Assembly (NCBI RefSeq): GCF_001427025.1
Contig: NZ_LMGA01000001.1
Span: forward strand, 62,163-126,162
DNA length: 64,000 nt
DNA from: Mesorhizobium sp. Root554
Lineage (GTDB): Bacteria; Pseudomonadota; Alphaproteobacteria; Rhizobiales; Rhizobiaceae
Direction of reading: 5' to 3'
Part shown: in pieces, positions 8,308 through 17,358 of the stretch
Position numbering within the stretch: the stretch's first letter is position 1
Layout of the letters: the number at the start of each line of letters is the position of its first letter
Translations under genes and position numbers: made by a program
The notes under the pieces: model-generated
The model's input: the letters and a program-made list of their open reading frames with translations, nothing else
Told to the model about the DNA's origin: nothing
The model's database searches: none

Positions 8308-10649
8308 TGACTACCCACACGCCCGATCTCAAGGCGGCAAGGATCGCCGGCGGCGTCGCCGCTGACCAGCGCCACGACTCGGCTCACAAGCATGTCGCCG
8401 GCACGGCAATCTATATCGACGACATGCCGGAACCCGCCGGCACGCTGCATGGTTGCCTCGGTCTTGCGACTGTCACGCATGGCGACATCGTTGGCATGGA
8501 TCTGTCCGCCGTGCGTGGCGCCCCCGGTATAGTCGACGTGCTAACGGCGAGTGACATTCCCGGCGAGAACGACATTTCGCCCACCGGGCGTCACGACGAG
8601 CCGGTATTGGCCGATGGCAAGGTGCAGTTCCACGGCCAGCCGATTTTCTGCGTCATCGCCGAGACGCGCGAGCAGGCGCGCCGCGCCAGCCGGCTGGCGA
8701 AGGTCGAATACAAGGAACTGCCCTTCGTCACCGACATTGGCGGGCTGGACCCGCTGAAGGACAAGCTTGTCACCCCGCCGTTGACCTTGAAGCGCGGCGA
8801 TGCCGCCGCAGCGATCCGCAACGCGCCGCGCCGCGTGAAAGGAAAGATGCGTGTCGGCGGGCAGGAGCATTTCTATCTCGAAGGCCATATCGCCATGGCC
8901 GTCCCCGGCGAGGACCAGGACGTTACCGTCTATTGCTCGACCCAGCACCCGACCGAGGTGCAGCACATGGTCGGCCATGCGCTCGGCGCGCCGAGCCACG
9001 CGGTGACGGTCGAGATCCGCCGCATGGGCGGCGGCTTCGGTGGCAAGGAGACGCAAGGAAACCAGTTCGCCGCGCTGGTGGCCATCGCCGCCAAGAAGCT
9101 CGGCCGCGCCGTCAAGATCAGGCCCGACCGCGACGACGACATGATCGCCACCGGCAAGCGGCACGATTTCCTGATCGACTACGAGGCCGGCTTTGACGAC
9201 GATGGCAATATCCTCGGCGTCGATTACATCTATGCGGCGCGCTGCGGCTTCTCGTCCGACCTCTCCGGCCCGGTGACCGACCGGGCGCTGTTCCATTGCG
9301 ACAATTCCTATTTCTACCCGGCGGTGAAGGCGGTATCGGCGCCGCTCTATACCAACACCGTCTCGAACACCGCCTTCCGTGGCTTTGGCGGACCGCAGGG
9401 CATGGTCGGGGCAGAGCGCGTCATCGACGAGATCGCGTTTGCGCTGGGCAAGGATCCGCTCGACATCCGCAAGCGCAATTTCTACGGCACCGAGGATCGC
9501 AACGTCACGCCCTATCACCAGACCGTCGAGGACAACGTCATCGGCCGTATCGTCAACGAACTGGAGGCCAGCGCCGACTATGCCGGCCGCCGCCGCACCA
9601 TCCAGGCCTTCAACGCCAACAGCCGCTTCGTCAAGCGCGGCATGGCGCTGACGCCGGTCAAGTTCGGCATCTCCTTCACCGCCACGCATTACAATCAGGC
9701 CGGTGCGCTGGTGCATGTCTACACCGACGGTTCGGTGCACCTGAACCATGGCGGCACCGAGATGGGACAGGGGCTGAATACCAAGGTCGCCCAGGTGGTG
9801 GCCGAGGAGTTCCAGATCGATCTCGACCAGGTCAAGATCACCGCCACCACGACCGGCAAGGTGCCGAACACCTCGGCGACCGCCGCGTCCTCCGGCTCGG
9901 ACCTGAACGGCATGGCGGCGCAGAATGGCGCGCGCCAGATCAAGGACAGGCTGGTCGCTTTCGCCGCGAAGAAGTATTCGATTCCTGCGGATCAGGTCGA
10001 ATTCCTGCCCAACCGCGTGCGCGTCGGCAATCAGGAGATCGCCTTCGCCGACCTCGTCAAGCAGGCCTATATGGCCCGCATCCAGCTTTCGGCGGCGGGT
10101 TTCTACAAGACGCCGAAAATCCACTGGGACCGTGACAAGGGGCAGGGCCATCCCTTCTATTATTTCGCCTACGGCGCTGCCTGCTCCGAGGTGTCGGTCG
10201 ATACGCTGACCGGCGAATACATGGTCGAAAGAACGGATATCCTGCATGAGACCGGCCGTTCGCTGAACCCGGCCATCGATCTCGGCCAGGTCGAGGGCGG
10301 CTTCGTCCAGGGCGTGGGCTGGCTGACGACGGAGGAGTTGTGGTGGGACGACAAGGGCCGGTTGCGCACCCATGCGCCCTCGACCTACAAGATCCCGCTG
10401 GCCTCCGACCGGCCGAAGATTTTCAACGTCGCGCTGGCCGACTGGTCCGAGAATGCCGAACCGACCGTCCATCGCTCCAAGGCGGTCGGCGAGCCGCCCT
10501 TCATGCTCGGCATGTCGGTGTTTCACGCGCTTTCAGATGCGGTGGCGAGCGTGGCGGATCACAAGATCTGTCCGCGTCTCGATGCGCCGGCAACACCCGA
10601 GCGGATGCTGATGGCGATTGAAAGACTGAAGACAGAAGCGGTGAAATAG
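8307..10649 (+). CDS. xdhB: Xanthine dehydrogenase large (molybdopterin) subunit
   Basis: Catalytic subunit, 780 residues, holding the molybdenum cofactor where hypoxanthine and xanthine are hydroxylated to urate. Visible signatures: GQEHFYLEGHIAMA, MGGGFGGKETQGNQFA (cofactor contact), TAFRGFGGPQGM with the substrate-binding Arg, MGQGLNTKVAQV, and KAVGEPPFMLGMSVF with the catalytic Glu of the GEPP loop. A GTG at 8304 precedes the ATG at 8307; the ATG overlaps the xdhA stop and is preferred. 85 bases separate it from xdhC. Confidence 0.97.
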   Translation: MTTHTPDLKAARIAGGVAADQRHDSAHKHVAGTAIYIDDMPEPAGTLHGCLGLATVTHGDIVGMDLSAVRGAPGIVDVLTASDIPGENDISPTGRHDEPVLADGKVQFHGQPIFCVIAETREQARRASRLAKVEYKELPFVTDIGGLDPLKDKLVTPPLTLKRGDAAAAIRNAPRRVKGKMRVGGQEHFYLEGHIAMAVPGEDQDVTVYCSTQHPTEVQHMVGHALGAPSHAVTVEIRRMGGGFGGKETQGNQFAALVAIAAKKLGRAVKIRPDRDDDMIATGKRHDFLIDYEAGFDDDGNILGVDYIYAARCGFSSDLSGPVTDRALFHCDNSYFYPAVKAVSAPLYTNTVSNTAFRGFGGPQGMVGAERVIDEIAFALGKDPLDIRKRNFYGTEDRNVTPYHQTVEDNVIGRIVNELEASADYAGRRRTIQAFNANSRFVKRGMALTPVKFGISFTATHYNQAGALVHVYTDGSVHLNHGGTEMGQGLNTKVAQVVAEEFQIDLDQVKITATTTGKVPNTSATAASSGSDLNGMAAQNGARQIKDRLVAFAAKKYSIPADQVEFLPNRVRVGNQEIAFADLVKQAYMARIQLSAAGFYKTPKIHWDRDKGQGHPFYYFAYGAACSEVSVDTLTGEYMVERTDILHETGRSLNPAIDLGQVEGGFVQGVGWLTTEELWWDDKGRLRTHAPSTYKIPLASDRPKIFNVALADWSENAEPTVHRSKAVGEPPFMLGMSVFHALSDAVASVADHKICPRLDAPATPERMLMAIERLKTEAVK

Positions 10650-10734
10650 CGCCGAAGCTGCTGGGGCCTGATATTGTGGTGATGGCTGGATTGCTGTTTA
10701 TCGTGTCGATCCAAATGCCGGGGCATGCAGTGCC

Positions 10735-11700
10735 ATGACCTCCGCCATGCACAAGCTGCGGCAATTCCTCGCCACGGCGGAGCCGCTTGCCCTGGTCGAG
10801 GTTGCGGCGACGAAGGGCTCGACGCCGCGCGAAAAGGGCGCCTTCATGCTGGTGTCGCGCGTCGCGATTTTAGGGACCATCGGGGGCGGCCAGCTCGAAT
10901 ACATGGCGATCGACAAGGCGCGGCAGATGCTGGGGTCTTCAACCTCCCCATTGTGGGGAGGATCGACCGGTGAAACCGGTCGGGGTGGGAGTGGAAAAAA
11001 CCATACACCCCGCACCCCCGCCCTGGACCTGCTGTCCGACCCTCCCCACAAGGGTGGCGTTTCGCTCACCGTCCCGCTTGGTCCCGAAATCGGCCAGTGC
11101 TGCGGCGGCAGCGTCAATCTGTCGATCCGCAAGGTCGATGAAATCCTGGCATCTGACCTTGTCCGGACGGCGGAGACGGAAGACGCCGCCCTGCCGCACC
11201 TCTACATCTTCGGCGGCGGCCATGTCGGCCATGCGCTGGCGGCGAGCGCCGCGCTGCTGCCGATCAAGGTTGTGGTGGTCGAGACCCGCGCCGGCGAACT
11301 CGAGGGCATGCCGGAAGGTGTCGAAACCCGGCTGACGGCGGTGCCGGAAGAAGTCGTTCGCGACGCCCCGTCAGGCTCGGCTTTCACGGTTCTCACCCAC
11401 GATCACGCGCTGGATTTTCTGATCGTCGCCGAGGCGCTGAGGCGCGGTGACGCCGCCTATGTCGGCATGATCGGCTCGAAGACCAAGAAGGCGACGTTCC
11501 GGAGCTGGTTCCTGAAAACCGCTGCGGGCACGGAGGAACAATTCGCGCGCCTCGTTTCACCGATCGGCGGAAACGCGGTGAAAGACAAGCGCCCGGAGGT
11601 CATCGCAGCGCTTGCCGCGGCCGAGGTCATGACGGCGCTGGCGCGGCATGAGGAAATCACCAGAGCCGGACAGGCAAGGCAATCTTTGTCCATCCGCTGA
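10735..11700 (+). CDS. xdhC: Xanthine dehydrogenase maturation factor XdhC with an internal repeat insertion
   Basis: XdhC binds molybdenum cofactor and inserts the sulfurated form into XdhB. 321 residues. The N-terminal domain (EVAATKGSTPREKGAFML, GTIGGGQLEYMAID) and the C-terminal Rossmann domain (YIFGGGHVGHALA, VGMIGSKTKKATF, IGGNAVKDKRPEVI) are both intact. The conserved block VPLGPEIGQCCGG is preceded by roughly 38 residues that fit no XdhC (SPLWGGSTGETGRGG and DPPHKGG flank it). These are encoded by a GC-rich palindromic element at 10943-11057 that keeps the frame open. Whether the loop is tolerated is unknown; the gene otherwise looks functional. Last gene of the xdh run, with its own start MTSAMHKLRQF. 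Confidence 0.92.
   Translation: MTSAMHKLRQFLATAEPLALVEVAATKGSTPREKGAFMLVSRVAILGTIGGGQLEYMAIDKARQMLGSSTSPLWGGSTGETGRGGSGKNHTPRTPALDLLSDPPHKGGVSLTVPLGPEIGQCCGGSVNLSIRKVDEILASDLVRTAETEDAALPHLYIFGGGHVGHALAASAALLPIKVVVVETRAGELEGMPEGVETRLTAVPEEVVRDAPSGSAFTVLTHDHALDFLIVAEALRRGDAAYVGMIGSKTKKATFRSWFLKTAAGTEEQFARLVSPIGGNAVKDKRPEVIAALAAAEVMTALARHEEITRAGQARQSLSIR
10943..11057. repeat. Palindromic repeat element inserted in frame in xdhC
   Basis: About 115 bases made of nested hairpins: CCTCCCCA-TTG-TGGGGAGG (10943-10961), GACCGGT-GAA-ACCGGTC (10965-10981), and CGGGGTG pairing with CACCCCG. The ends are imperfect inverted repeats: TTGTGGGGAGGATCG at 10951-10965 and CGACCCTCCCCACAA at 11037-11051. The TTGTGGGGAGG core is found again in the intergenic repeat at 17369-17379, so this is a member of a dispersed family sitting inside a coding sequence. 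Confidence 0.85.
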
Positions 11701-11722
11701 GGAAACCTCACAGAGCCCGGCG

Positions 11723-12643
11723 CTATTTGCCCGCCAGCAAATCCTTGATCAGCCGCTGGCAGCGCTCCGCCATGAAGTCGAGCAGCAGCCGCACCTTGGG
11801 GTCCTGCAGGTTCTTGTGCGGATAGACGGCGGCGAATTGCACCGGCGTCGGCGGCGTCTCGGTCAGGATCACCTGCAGCCGGCGGTCGCGGATGAACGGC
11901 TCCACCTCGAAGCGCGGCTTGTTGATGATGCCGCGGCCGGCCAGCGCCCAGCCGGTCAGCACGTCGCCGTCGTCGGAATCGAACGGGCCATGCACCTCGA
12001 ATTTCTGCGGCCCGCCCGGCATCTGCAGCATCCAGTAGAATTCCTTGCTGCCGGGATAGCGCAGCATCAGGCAGTCATGCCTGCGGCCCAGCAGATCGGA
12101 AGCGGTGGCGGGTTCGCCGCGCGCCTCCAGATATTTCGGCGATGCGACCAGCACGCGCTCGCATTCCATGATGCCGCGCATCCTCAAGCTGGAATCCTCG
12201 ATCAGGCCGAGTCGGAAGGCGACGTCGATGCCTTCCTTGAGGATGTCGACATTGTGGTCCGAAAGCCTCAGCCGCACCTCGATATCGGGGTATTTGTCAT
12301 GGAAATCCGGAATGCCGGACGCCACCAGCCGGCGGCCGAGCCCCAGCGGCGCGGTGACGCGGATGGTGCCGCGCGGCTGGCCGGACAGCGCCGAGACGGA
12401 GGCCTCGGCCTCGGTGATCGCGTCCAGCACGTGCTTTGCACCGGCATAGAAGACCGTGCCATGTTCGGTCGGCATCAATTGCCGGGTGGTGCGGTTGAAA
12501 AGCCGGACACCGAGATGCTTCTCCAGTTCCTTGATTCGGTTGGAGGCGACGGCGGGCGAAATGCGCATGTCGCGGCCCGCCGCCGACAGGTTGCCGAGTT
12601 CGACGACGCGGACGAAGACGGCGATATTGTCGAGATAGGCCAT
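11723..12643 (-). CDS. LysR-family transcriptional regulator of the purine locus
   Basis: 306 residues from MAYLDNIAVF. Residues 1-60 are the winged helix-turn-helix (VELGNLSAAGRDMRISPAVASNRIKELE is split by the recognition helix), followed by the LNRT-type linker LFNRTTRQLMPT. From about 90 onward is the LysR substrate-binding domain, ending DFMAERCQRLIKDLLAGK. Divergent from puuD with 137 bases between, the standard LysR arrangement, and embedded among purine genes, so it probably controls urate/xanthine catabolism with a purine or ureide coinducer (inference). Longer upstream starts would run through the shared promoter and are rejected. Confidence 0.88.
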   Translation of the reverse strand: MAYLDNIAVFVRVVELGNLSAAGRDMRISPAVASNRIKELEKHLGVRLFNRTTRQLMPTEHGTVFYAGAKHVLDAITEAEASVSALSGQPRGTIRVTAPLGLGRRLVASGIPDFHDKYPDIEVRLRLSDHNVDILKEGIDVAFRLGLIEDSSLRMRGIMECERVLVASPKYLEARGEPATASDLLGRRHDCLMLRYPGSKEFYWMLQMPGGPQKFEVHGPFDSDDGDVLTGWALAGRGIINKPRFEVEPFIRDRRLQVILTETPPTPVQFAAVYPHKNLQDPKVRLLLDFMAERCQRLIKDLLAGK

Positions 12644-12686
12644 GCTGGCGGGCTTCCTAAGCTGGCAATGCAAAATCAGCGTAGTA

Positions 12687-12707
12687 TTTTCTATCTTTTT
12701 TTGAAAG
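12687..12707. promoter_or_regulatory. Candidate LysR box between lysR and puuD
   Basis: TTTTC, 11 bases, GAAAG: an interrupted dyad of the T-N11-A form bound by LysR proteins, in the only intergenic region shared by this regulator and puuD. The right arm with its T-run (TTTTTGAAAGT) is repeated in the puuE-uraH promoter. Confidence 0.5.
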
Positions 12708-12780
12708 TCATCGCCGTGCTTGCATCTTTCCGTTTGCGCGCCAGCCCGTAAAGTCCGCCAATCGACAGGGAACACTGGGC

Positions 12781-14013
12781 ATGTTGGATTTCGCGATCTT
12801 CTGGGACTGGTTGAGCTTCGCTGTGCGCTGGTTGCATGTCATCACCGGCATCGCCTGGATCGGCTCGTCCTTCTATTTCGTCGCGCTGGACCTCGGCCTG
12901 CGCCAGCGTCCCGGCCTGCCTGCCGGCGCGTTCGGCGAGGAGTGGCAGGTGCATGGCGGCGGCTTCTATCACATCCAGAAGTATCTGGTCGCGCCGGCCG
13001 AGATGCCGGAGCACCTGACCTGGTTCAAATGGGAAAGCTACGCCACCTGGATGTCCGGCTTCGCCATGCTGGCGGTGGTCTACTATGCCGGAGCGGATCT
13101 GTTCCTGATCGACCGCAACGTCCTCGACATGTCGGTGCCGGTGGCGATCCTTTTGTCGATCGCCTGCCTTGTCGCCGGCTGGATCGTCTATGACGTGCTC
13201 TGCCGGTTCCTGATCGGCAAGGCCGACACCGCTCTGATGCTGATCCTCTATGTCATCCTGGTGTTCATGGCCTGGGGCCTGACGCATCTGTTCAGCGGCC
13301 GCGCCGCCTTCCTGCATCTGGGAGCCATCACCGCCACCATCATGTCGGCCAACGTTTTCATGGTCATCATCCCGAACCAGAAGATCGTCGTCGCCGACCT
13401 GATCGCCGGCCGCAAGCCAGATCCGAAATACGGCAAGATCGCCAAGCAGCGCTCGCTGCACAACAACTACCTGACCCTGCCCGTGCTGTTCCTGATGCTG
13501 TCGAACCACTATCCGCTGGCGTTCGGCACCCGCTACAGCTGGATCATCGCCTCGCTGGTGTTCGTCATCGGCGTGCTGATCCGGCACTATTTCAACTCGC
13601 TGCACGCGCGCAAGGGCAACCCGACCTGGACCTGGCTCGCCGCCGGCATCCTCTTCATCGCCATCATCTGGCTCTCCACCGTGCCGAAGATTTTGACTGG
13701 CGAGCCGCAGGCGTCCGCCGCCGCGCAGACGCTCATCGCCTCCAGTCATTTCCCGGCGGTGCGCGATACCGTGCTTGGCCGCTGCTCCATGTGTCATGCG
13801 CAGGAGCCGTCCTACGAAGGCATCTACCATGCGCCGAAGGGCGTCATGCTCGACAACGATGCGGCGATCGCCGAACACGCCAGGGAAATCTACCTGCAGG
13901 CCGGCCGCAGCCACGCCATGCCGCCGGGCAACGTCACCCAGATCACCGACAGGGAGCGGGAATTGCTGACGGCGTGGTTCGAGGATAGCCGGGGAGCAGC
14001 CGCAAACAAATGA
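12781..14013 (+). CDS. puuD: Membrane urate oxidase PuuD with C-terminal cytochrome c domain
   Basis: Oxidises urate to 5-hydroxyisourate and passes electrons to the respiratory chain, unlike soluble cofactor-free uricase. 410 residues. About eight hydrophobic segments fill residues 1-310 (for example RWLHVITGIAWIGSSFYFV and the WLAAGILFIAIIWLS helix near 295). Residues about 320-400 form a periplasmic cytochrome c with CSMCH at 335-339 and a Met ligand in the SHAMPPGN stretch. Starts three bases after GGGAACACTGGGC, with a weak ribosome site. Its TGA stop overlaps the ATG of guaD (ATGA), so the two are coupled. Divergent from the LysR gene. Confidence 0.95.
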   Translation: MLDFAIFWDWLSFAVRWLHVITGIAWIGSSFYFVALDLGLRQRPGLPAGAFGEEWQVHGGGFYHIQKYLVAPAEMPEHLTWFKWESYATWMSGFAMLAVVYYAGADLFLIDRNVLDMSVPVAILLSIACLVAGWIVYDVLCRFLIGKADTALMLILYVILVFMAWGLTHLFSGRAAFLHLGAITATIMSANVFMVIIPNQKIVVADLIAGRKPDPKYGKIAKQRSLHNNYLTLPVLFLMLSNHYPLAFGTRYSWIIASLVFVIGVLIRHYFNSLHARKGNPTWTWLAAGILFIAIIWLSTVPKILTGEPQASAAAQTLIASSHFPAVRDTVLGRCSMCHAQEPSYEGIYHAPKGVMLDNDAAIAEHAREIYLQAGRSHAMPPGNVTQITDRERELLTAWFEDSRGAAANK

Positions 14014-15323
14014 CCTCCACTCTCCTGCACGGCCGCACGCTGTCCTTCCTGCGCTGGCCCGAAACCGTCGACGACCATGCCGCCTATGCCTATGAGGAGG
14101 ATGGCGGCATCCTGATCCGCGATGGAAAAATCCTCGCCGCCGGTGCTTATGCCGATGTTGCCAGGCAGGCCGGCGACGGCGTCAAAACGATCGACCACCG
14201 CCCGCATCTGCTGTTGCCCGGCTTCATCGATGCGCATGTGCATTTCCCGCAGATGCAGGTCATCGCCAGCTACGGCGCCGAACTGCTCGACTGGCTTAAC
14301 ACCTACACATTCCCGGAAGAATCGAAATTCCAGAACGCCCAGCACGGCCGCCGCATCGCGCGCCTGTTCCTGGACGAGATGGTGCGCCACGGCACCACGA
14401 CGGTCGCCGCCTATTGTTCCGTCCACCGGGAATCCGCCGAGGCCTTTTTCGCCGAGGCGCATGACCGCGACATGCTGACCATCGCCGGCAAGGTGATGAT
14501 GGACCGCAACGCGCCGGACGCCGTGCTGGACACGCCCCAATCGGGCTATGACGACACCAGGGCGCTGATCCGGAAGTGGCACGGCAGGGGCCGACAGCAT
14601 TATGCGATCACGCCGCGCTTCGCCATAACCTCGTCACCCGAGCAATTGGAGATGTCGGGAGCGCTGGCCCGCGAATTCCCGGACCTGCACATGCAGACGC
14701 ATCTGTCGGAAAACCACGCCGAGATCGCCTTCACCCAGCAGCTCTTCCCGTGGTCGAAGGATTACACCGACGTCTACGAACGCTACGGCCTGCTCGGCAG
14801 GAAAAGCCTGTTCGGTCACTGCATCCACCTGTCGGAGCGCGAGGCCGACGCGCTGTCGGACAGCGGCTCGGTGGCGGTGTTCTGCCCCACTTCGAACCTG
14901 TTTCTCGGCTCCGGCCTGTTCGACTACCAGCGCTATCGCCGCCGCGAAAAGCCGCTGCGCATCGCCGCCGCCACCGATGTCGGCGGCGGCACCAGTTACT
15001 CCATGCTGCGCACCATGGATGAGGGCTACAAGGTGATCGCGCTGAACGGCGAGAAATTGAATCCGTTCCAGTCCTTCTGGCAGCTGACACGCGGCAATGC
15101 CGAGGCGCTGTCGCTGGCCGACAAGGTCGGCACTCTGGAGGAGGGCACCGACGCCGACATCGTCGTGCTGGATGCCGGCGCGACGCCCGCCATGGGCCTG
15201 CGCATGGAAAACATCGAGACGTTGGCCGAGGAACTGTTTCTGCTGCAGACGCTGGGCGACGACCGCGCCATCCGCGAGGTCTATGTCGCCGGACGGGCGG
15301 CGAAGGGCGATATGGCGGCGTAA
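14010..15323 (+). CDS. guaD: Guanine deaminase
   Basis: Zinc amidohydrolase converting guanine to xanthine and ammonia, which feeds XdhAB. 437 residues, typical. Metal ligands visible: HVH at 76-78 (GFIDAHVHFPQM), THLSENHAEI, LFGHCIHLSE, and the late Asp of AAATDVGGGTSYSM. TFPEESKF and PTSNLFLGSGLFDY are guanine deaminase signatures that separate it from other chlorohydrolase-like enzymes. Start overlaps the puuD stop by four bases. Followed by a palindromic repeat element. Confidence 0.96.
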   Translation: MTSTLLHGRTLSFLRWPETVDDHAAYAYEEDGGILIRDGKILAAGAYADVARQAGDGVKTIDHRPHLLLPGFIDAHVHFPQMQVIASYGAELLDWLNTYTFPEESKFQNAQHGRRIARLFLDEMVRHGTTTVAAYCSVHRESAEAFFAEAHDRDMLTIAGKVMMDRNAPDAVLDTPQSGYDDTRALIRKWHGRGRQHYAITPRFAITSSPEQLEMSGALAREFPDLHMQTHLSENHAEIAFTQQLFPWSKDYTDVYERYGLLGRKSLFGHCIHLSEREADALSDSGSVAVFCPTSNLFLGSGLFDYQRYRRREKPLRIAAATDVGGGTSYSMLRTMDEGYKVIALNGEKLNPFQSFWQLTRGNAEALSLADKVGTLEEGTDADIVVLDAGATPAMGLRMENIETLAEELFLLQTLGDDRAIREVYVAGRAAKGDMAA

Positions 15324-15326
15324 CTG

Positions 15327-15505
15327 GTGCGTCCTTCGAGGCTCGCCCCTGGATCGACTATTTCCGACGTTTCAGGGGGCTCGCATCTCAGGATGAAGGA
15401 CGCTGGCGCTGGCATTCTCGTTTGATGGCTGAGCGAAATGTGGACGGATCGGCGACAACCTCCTTCATCCTGGGGTGCGAGCGAAGTGAGCCTCGAATGA
15501 CGCAC
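15327..15505. repeat. Nested intergenic palindromic element
   Basis: About 179 bases between guaD and the UPF0303 gene. The outer arms are GTGCGTCCTTCGAGGCTC (15327-15344) and GAGCCTCGAATGACGCAC (15488-15505), 16 of 18 paired. The inner arms are CTCGCATCTCAGGATGAAGGA (15380-15400) and its imperfect complement at 15461-15481. It could fold into one long cruciform or RNA hairpin. It has no coding capacity of note and resembles the dispersed intergenic palindromes of Mesorhizobium-type genomes. Confidence 0.85.
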
Positions 15506-15576
15506 CTGGGAATGCGCCGAGCTTGACCTGAAAGTCTTTGTTGTACAAAGCGGACTGACACAGGTTGGAGGGAAGA

Positions 15577-16080
15577 ATGACCGCTGAAACCGACATCGAC
15601 ACCATCAAGCGGCAGGAGGCGACGTTGATCTTCGCGGCCTTCGATGAAGCGGCCGCCTTCGCCATCGGCAGCGCCATTCGCGACCGGGCGCTGAAAGAAG
15701 ATCTGCCCATCATCGTTGACATCCGCACCTTCGACCGTCCGCTTTTCTACGCGGCAATGCCGGGCTCGAACGGCTCGAACCCCGAATGGGCGCGGCGCAA
15801 GTTCAATGTGGTCAAGCGCTTCCTGAAGAGCACCTTCCGGCTGACGCTGGAGGAGCAGCGGCCGGACCGTACCTTCAAGCCGGGCTGGGGCATCGACAGC
15901 GCCGACTTCGTGCTGGCCGGCGGCGCATTTCCCATCACGGTCAAGGGTGCCGGCGTCATCGGCGCGGTGACGGTTTCCGGCCTGTCGGAGCAGGACGACC
16001 ACGCCGTGGCCGTGGATGCGCTGTGCGCGCATCTGGGGATTTCGCGGGAGAACCTGGCGTTGGCCGGCGGAAGGCAATGA
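15577..16080 (+). CDS. UPF0303 / HbpS-like heme-binding family protein
   Basis: 167 residues, single domain of the GlcG/HbpS (DUF336) fold, with [22 protein letters not shown] split over the N-terminal half and [21 protein letters not shown] near the end. GGAGGGAAG lies directly before the ATG at 15577. Members have been linked to heme binding or degradation, but the role of this paralogue near purine catabolic genes is not known; it may act on a small carbonyl or ureide product (speculative). Its TGA overlaps the ATG of the glycerate kinase gene, so the two are one operon. Confidence 0.85.
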   Translation: MTAETDIDTIKRQEATLIFAAFDEAAAFAIGSAIRDRALKEDLPIIVDIRTFDRPLFYAAMPGSNGSNPEWARRKFNVVKRFLKSTFRLTLEEQRPDRTFKPGWGIDSADFVLAGGAFPITVKGAGVIGAVTVSGLSEQDDHAVAVDALCAHLGISRENLALAGGRQ

Positions 16081-17351
16081 TCTTTCGCATGACCCTCGAC
16101 CCCAAACCCTTCCTCACATCCATTTTCGATGCCGCCGTCGCCGCGGCCGATCCGAACCTCACCATCCGCAGCCACCTGCCGGCGAAGCCGAAGGGACGCA
16201 CCATCGTCGTCGGCGCAGGCAAGGGTGCGGCGCAGATGGCCGCGGCTTTCGAAAAGGCGTGGGACGGCCCGCTCGAAGGACTGATCGTTACCCGCTACGG
16301 CTACGGCGCGCGGACTGAACGCCTCGAAGTGATCGAAGCGGCGCATCCGGTGCCCGACGAGGCCGGGCTCGAGGCCTCGCGCCGCCTGCTGGAAATCGTT
16401 TCCGGCCTGACCGGGGACGACCTGGTGGTGGCTCTGATTTGCGGTGGCGGTTCGGCGCTGCTGCCGTCGCCGGCCGCCGGCCTGACGCTGGCCGACGAGA
16501 TCGCCGTCAACGAGGCGCTGCTTGCCTCCGGTGCGCCGATTGCTGCCATGAACACCATCCGCAAGCACGTCTCGACCATCAAGGGCGGCCGCCTTGCCGC
16601 CGCCGCATGGCCGGCCAGGGTGGTATCGCTGGTGGTATCGGACATTCCCGGCGACAACCCCGCGCTGGTGGCGTCCGGGCCGACCATTCCGGACGCCGGC
16701 AGCCGCGAAGATGCGCTGGCCGCCATCGCCGCCTATGGGATTGGGCTTCCCGAAGCGGTGAGGGCGCATATCCAATCGGCCGAGTCCGCCGCGCCGCGTC
16801 CGGACGACGAGAAATTCGCCCGCAACGAAGTGCATCTGATCGCCTCGGCCGGCGTCTCTCTGGAAGCGGCGGCGGCTGAGGCGCGCCGTCAAGGCGTCGA
16901 AGCCGTCATCCTCTCCGATGCCATCGAGGGCGAGGCGCGCGAGGTCGGTTCGGTCCATGCCGCCATCGCCCGCGAGGTCGCGGCCCGCAACCGGCCCTTC
17001 GCCAAACCGGTGCTGATCCTGTCGGGCGGCGAGACGACGGTTACGTTGAAGGCAAAAGGCAAGGGCGGGCGCAATTCGGAATTTTTGCTGGCCTTTGCCA
17101 TCGGCATTGCCGGGGTCGAGGGCATTCATGCGCTGGCCGCCGACACCGACGGCATCGATGGCTCCGAGGACAATGCCGGCGCCTTCTGCGACGGCTCCAC
17201 GGCTCCGCGCATGCGGGCGACAGGCGTCGATGCCAAGGCCATGCTCGCCGCCAACAACGCCTGGACGGCGTTCAATGCGGTGGGCGACCTGTTCGTGCCG
17301 GGGCCGACTGGAACGAACGTCAACGATCTCAGGGCGATACTGGTGCGCTAA
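16077..17351 (+). CDS. Glycerate 2-kinase (MOFRL family)
   Basis: Phosphorylates D-glycerate to 2-phosphoglycerate using ATP. 424 residues, the normal length for the GckA/TtuD type. Motifs: [63 protein letters not shown], and the C-terminal MOFRL region [14 protein letters not shown] with [17 protein letters not shown]. Start ATG overlaps the upstream stop; a second ATG at 16089 is an alternative. It is the exit of glyoxylate derived from ureides into glycolysis by way of tartronate semialdehyde, but the carboligase and reductase for that route are not in the window. Confidence 0.92.
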   Translation: MIFRMTLDPKPFLTSIFDAAVAAADPNLTIRSHLPAKPKGRTIVVGAGKGAAQMAAAFEKAWDGPLEGLIVTRYGYGARTERLEVIEAAHPVPDEAGLEASRRLLEIVSGLTGDDLVVALICGGGSALLPSPAAGLTLADEIAVNEALLASGAPIAAMNTIRKHVSTIKGGRLAAAAWPARVVSLVVSDIPGDNPALVASGPTIPDAGSREDALAAIAAYGIGLPEAVRAHIQSAESAAPRPDDEKFARNEVHLIASAGVSLEAAAAEARRQGVEAVILSDAIEGEAREVGSVHAAIAREVAARNRPFAKPVLILSGGETTVTLKAKGKGGRNSEFLLAFAIGIAGVEGIHALAADTDGIDGSEDNAGAFCDGSTAPRMRATGVDAKAMLAANNAWTAFNAVGDLFVPGPTGTNVNDLRAILVR

Positions 17352-17358
17352 CGCCTTT

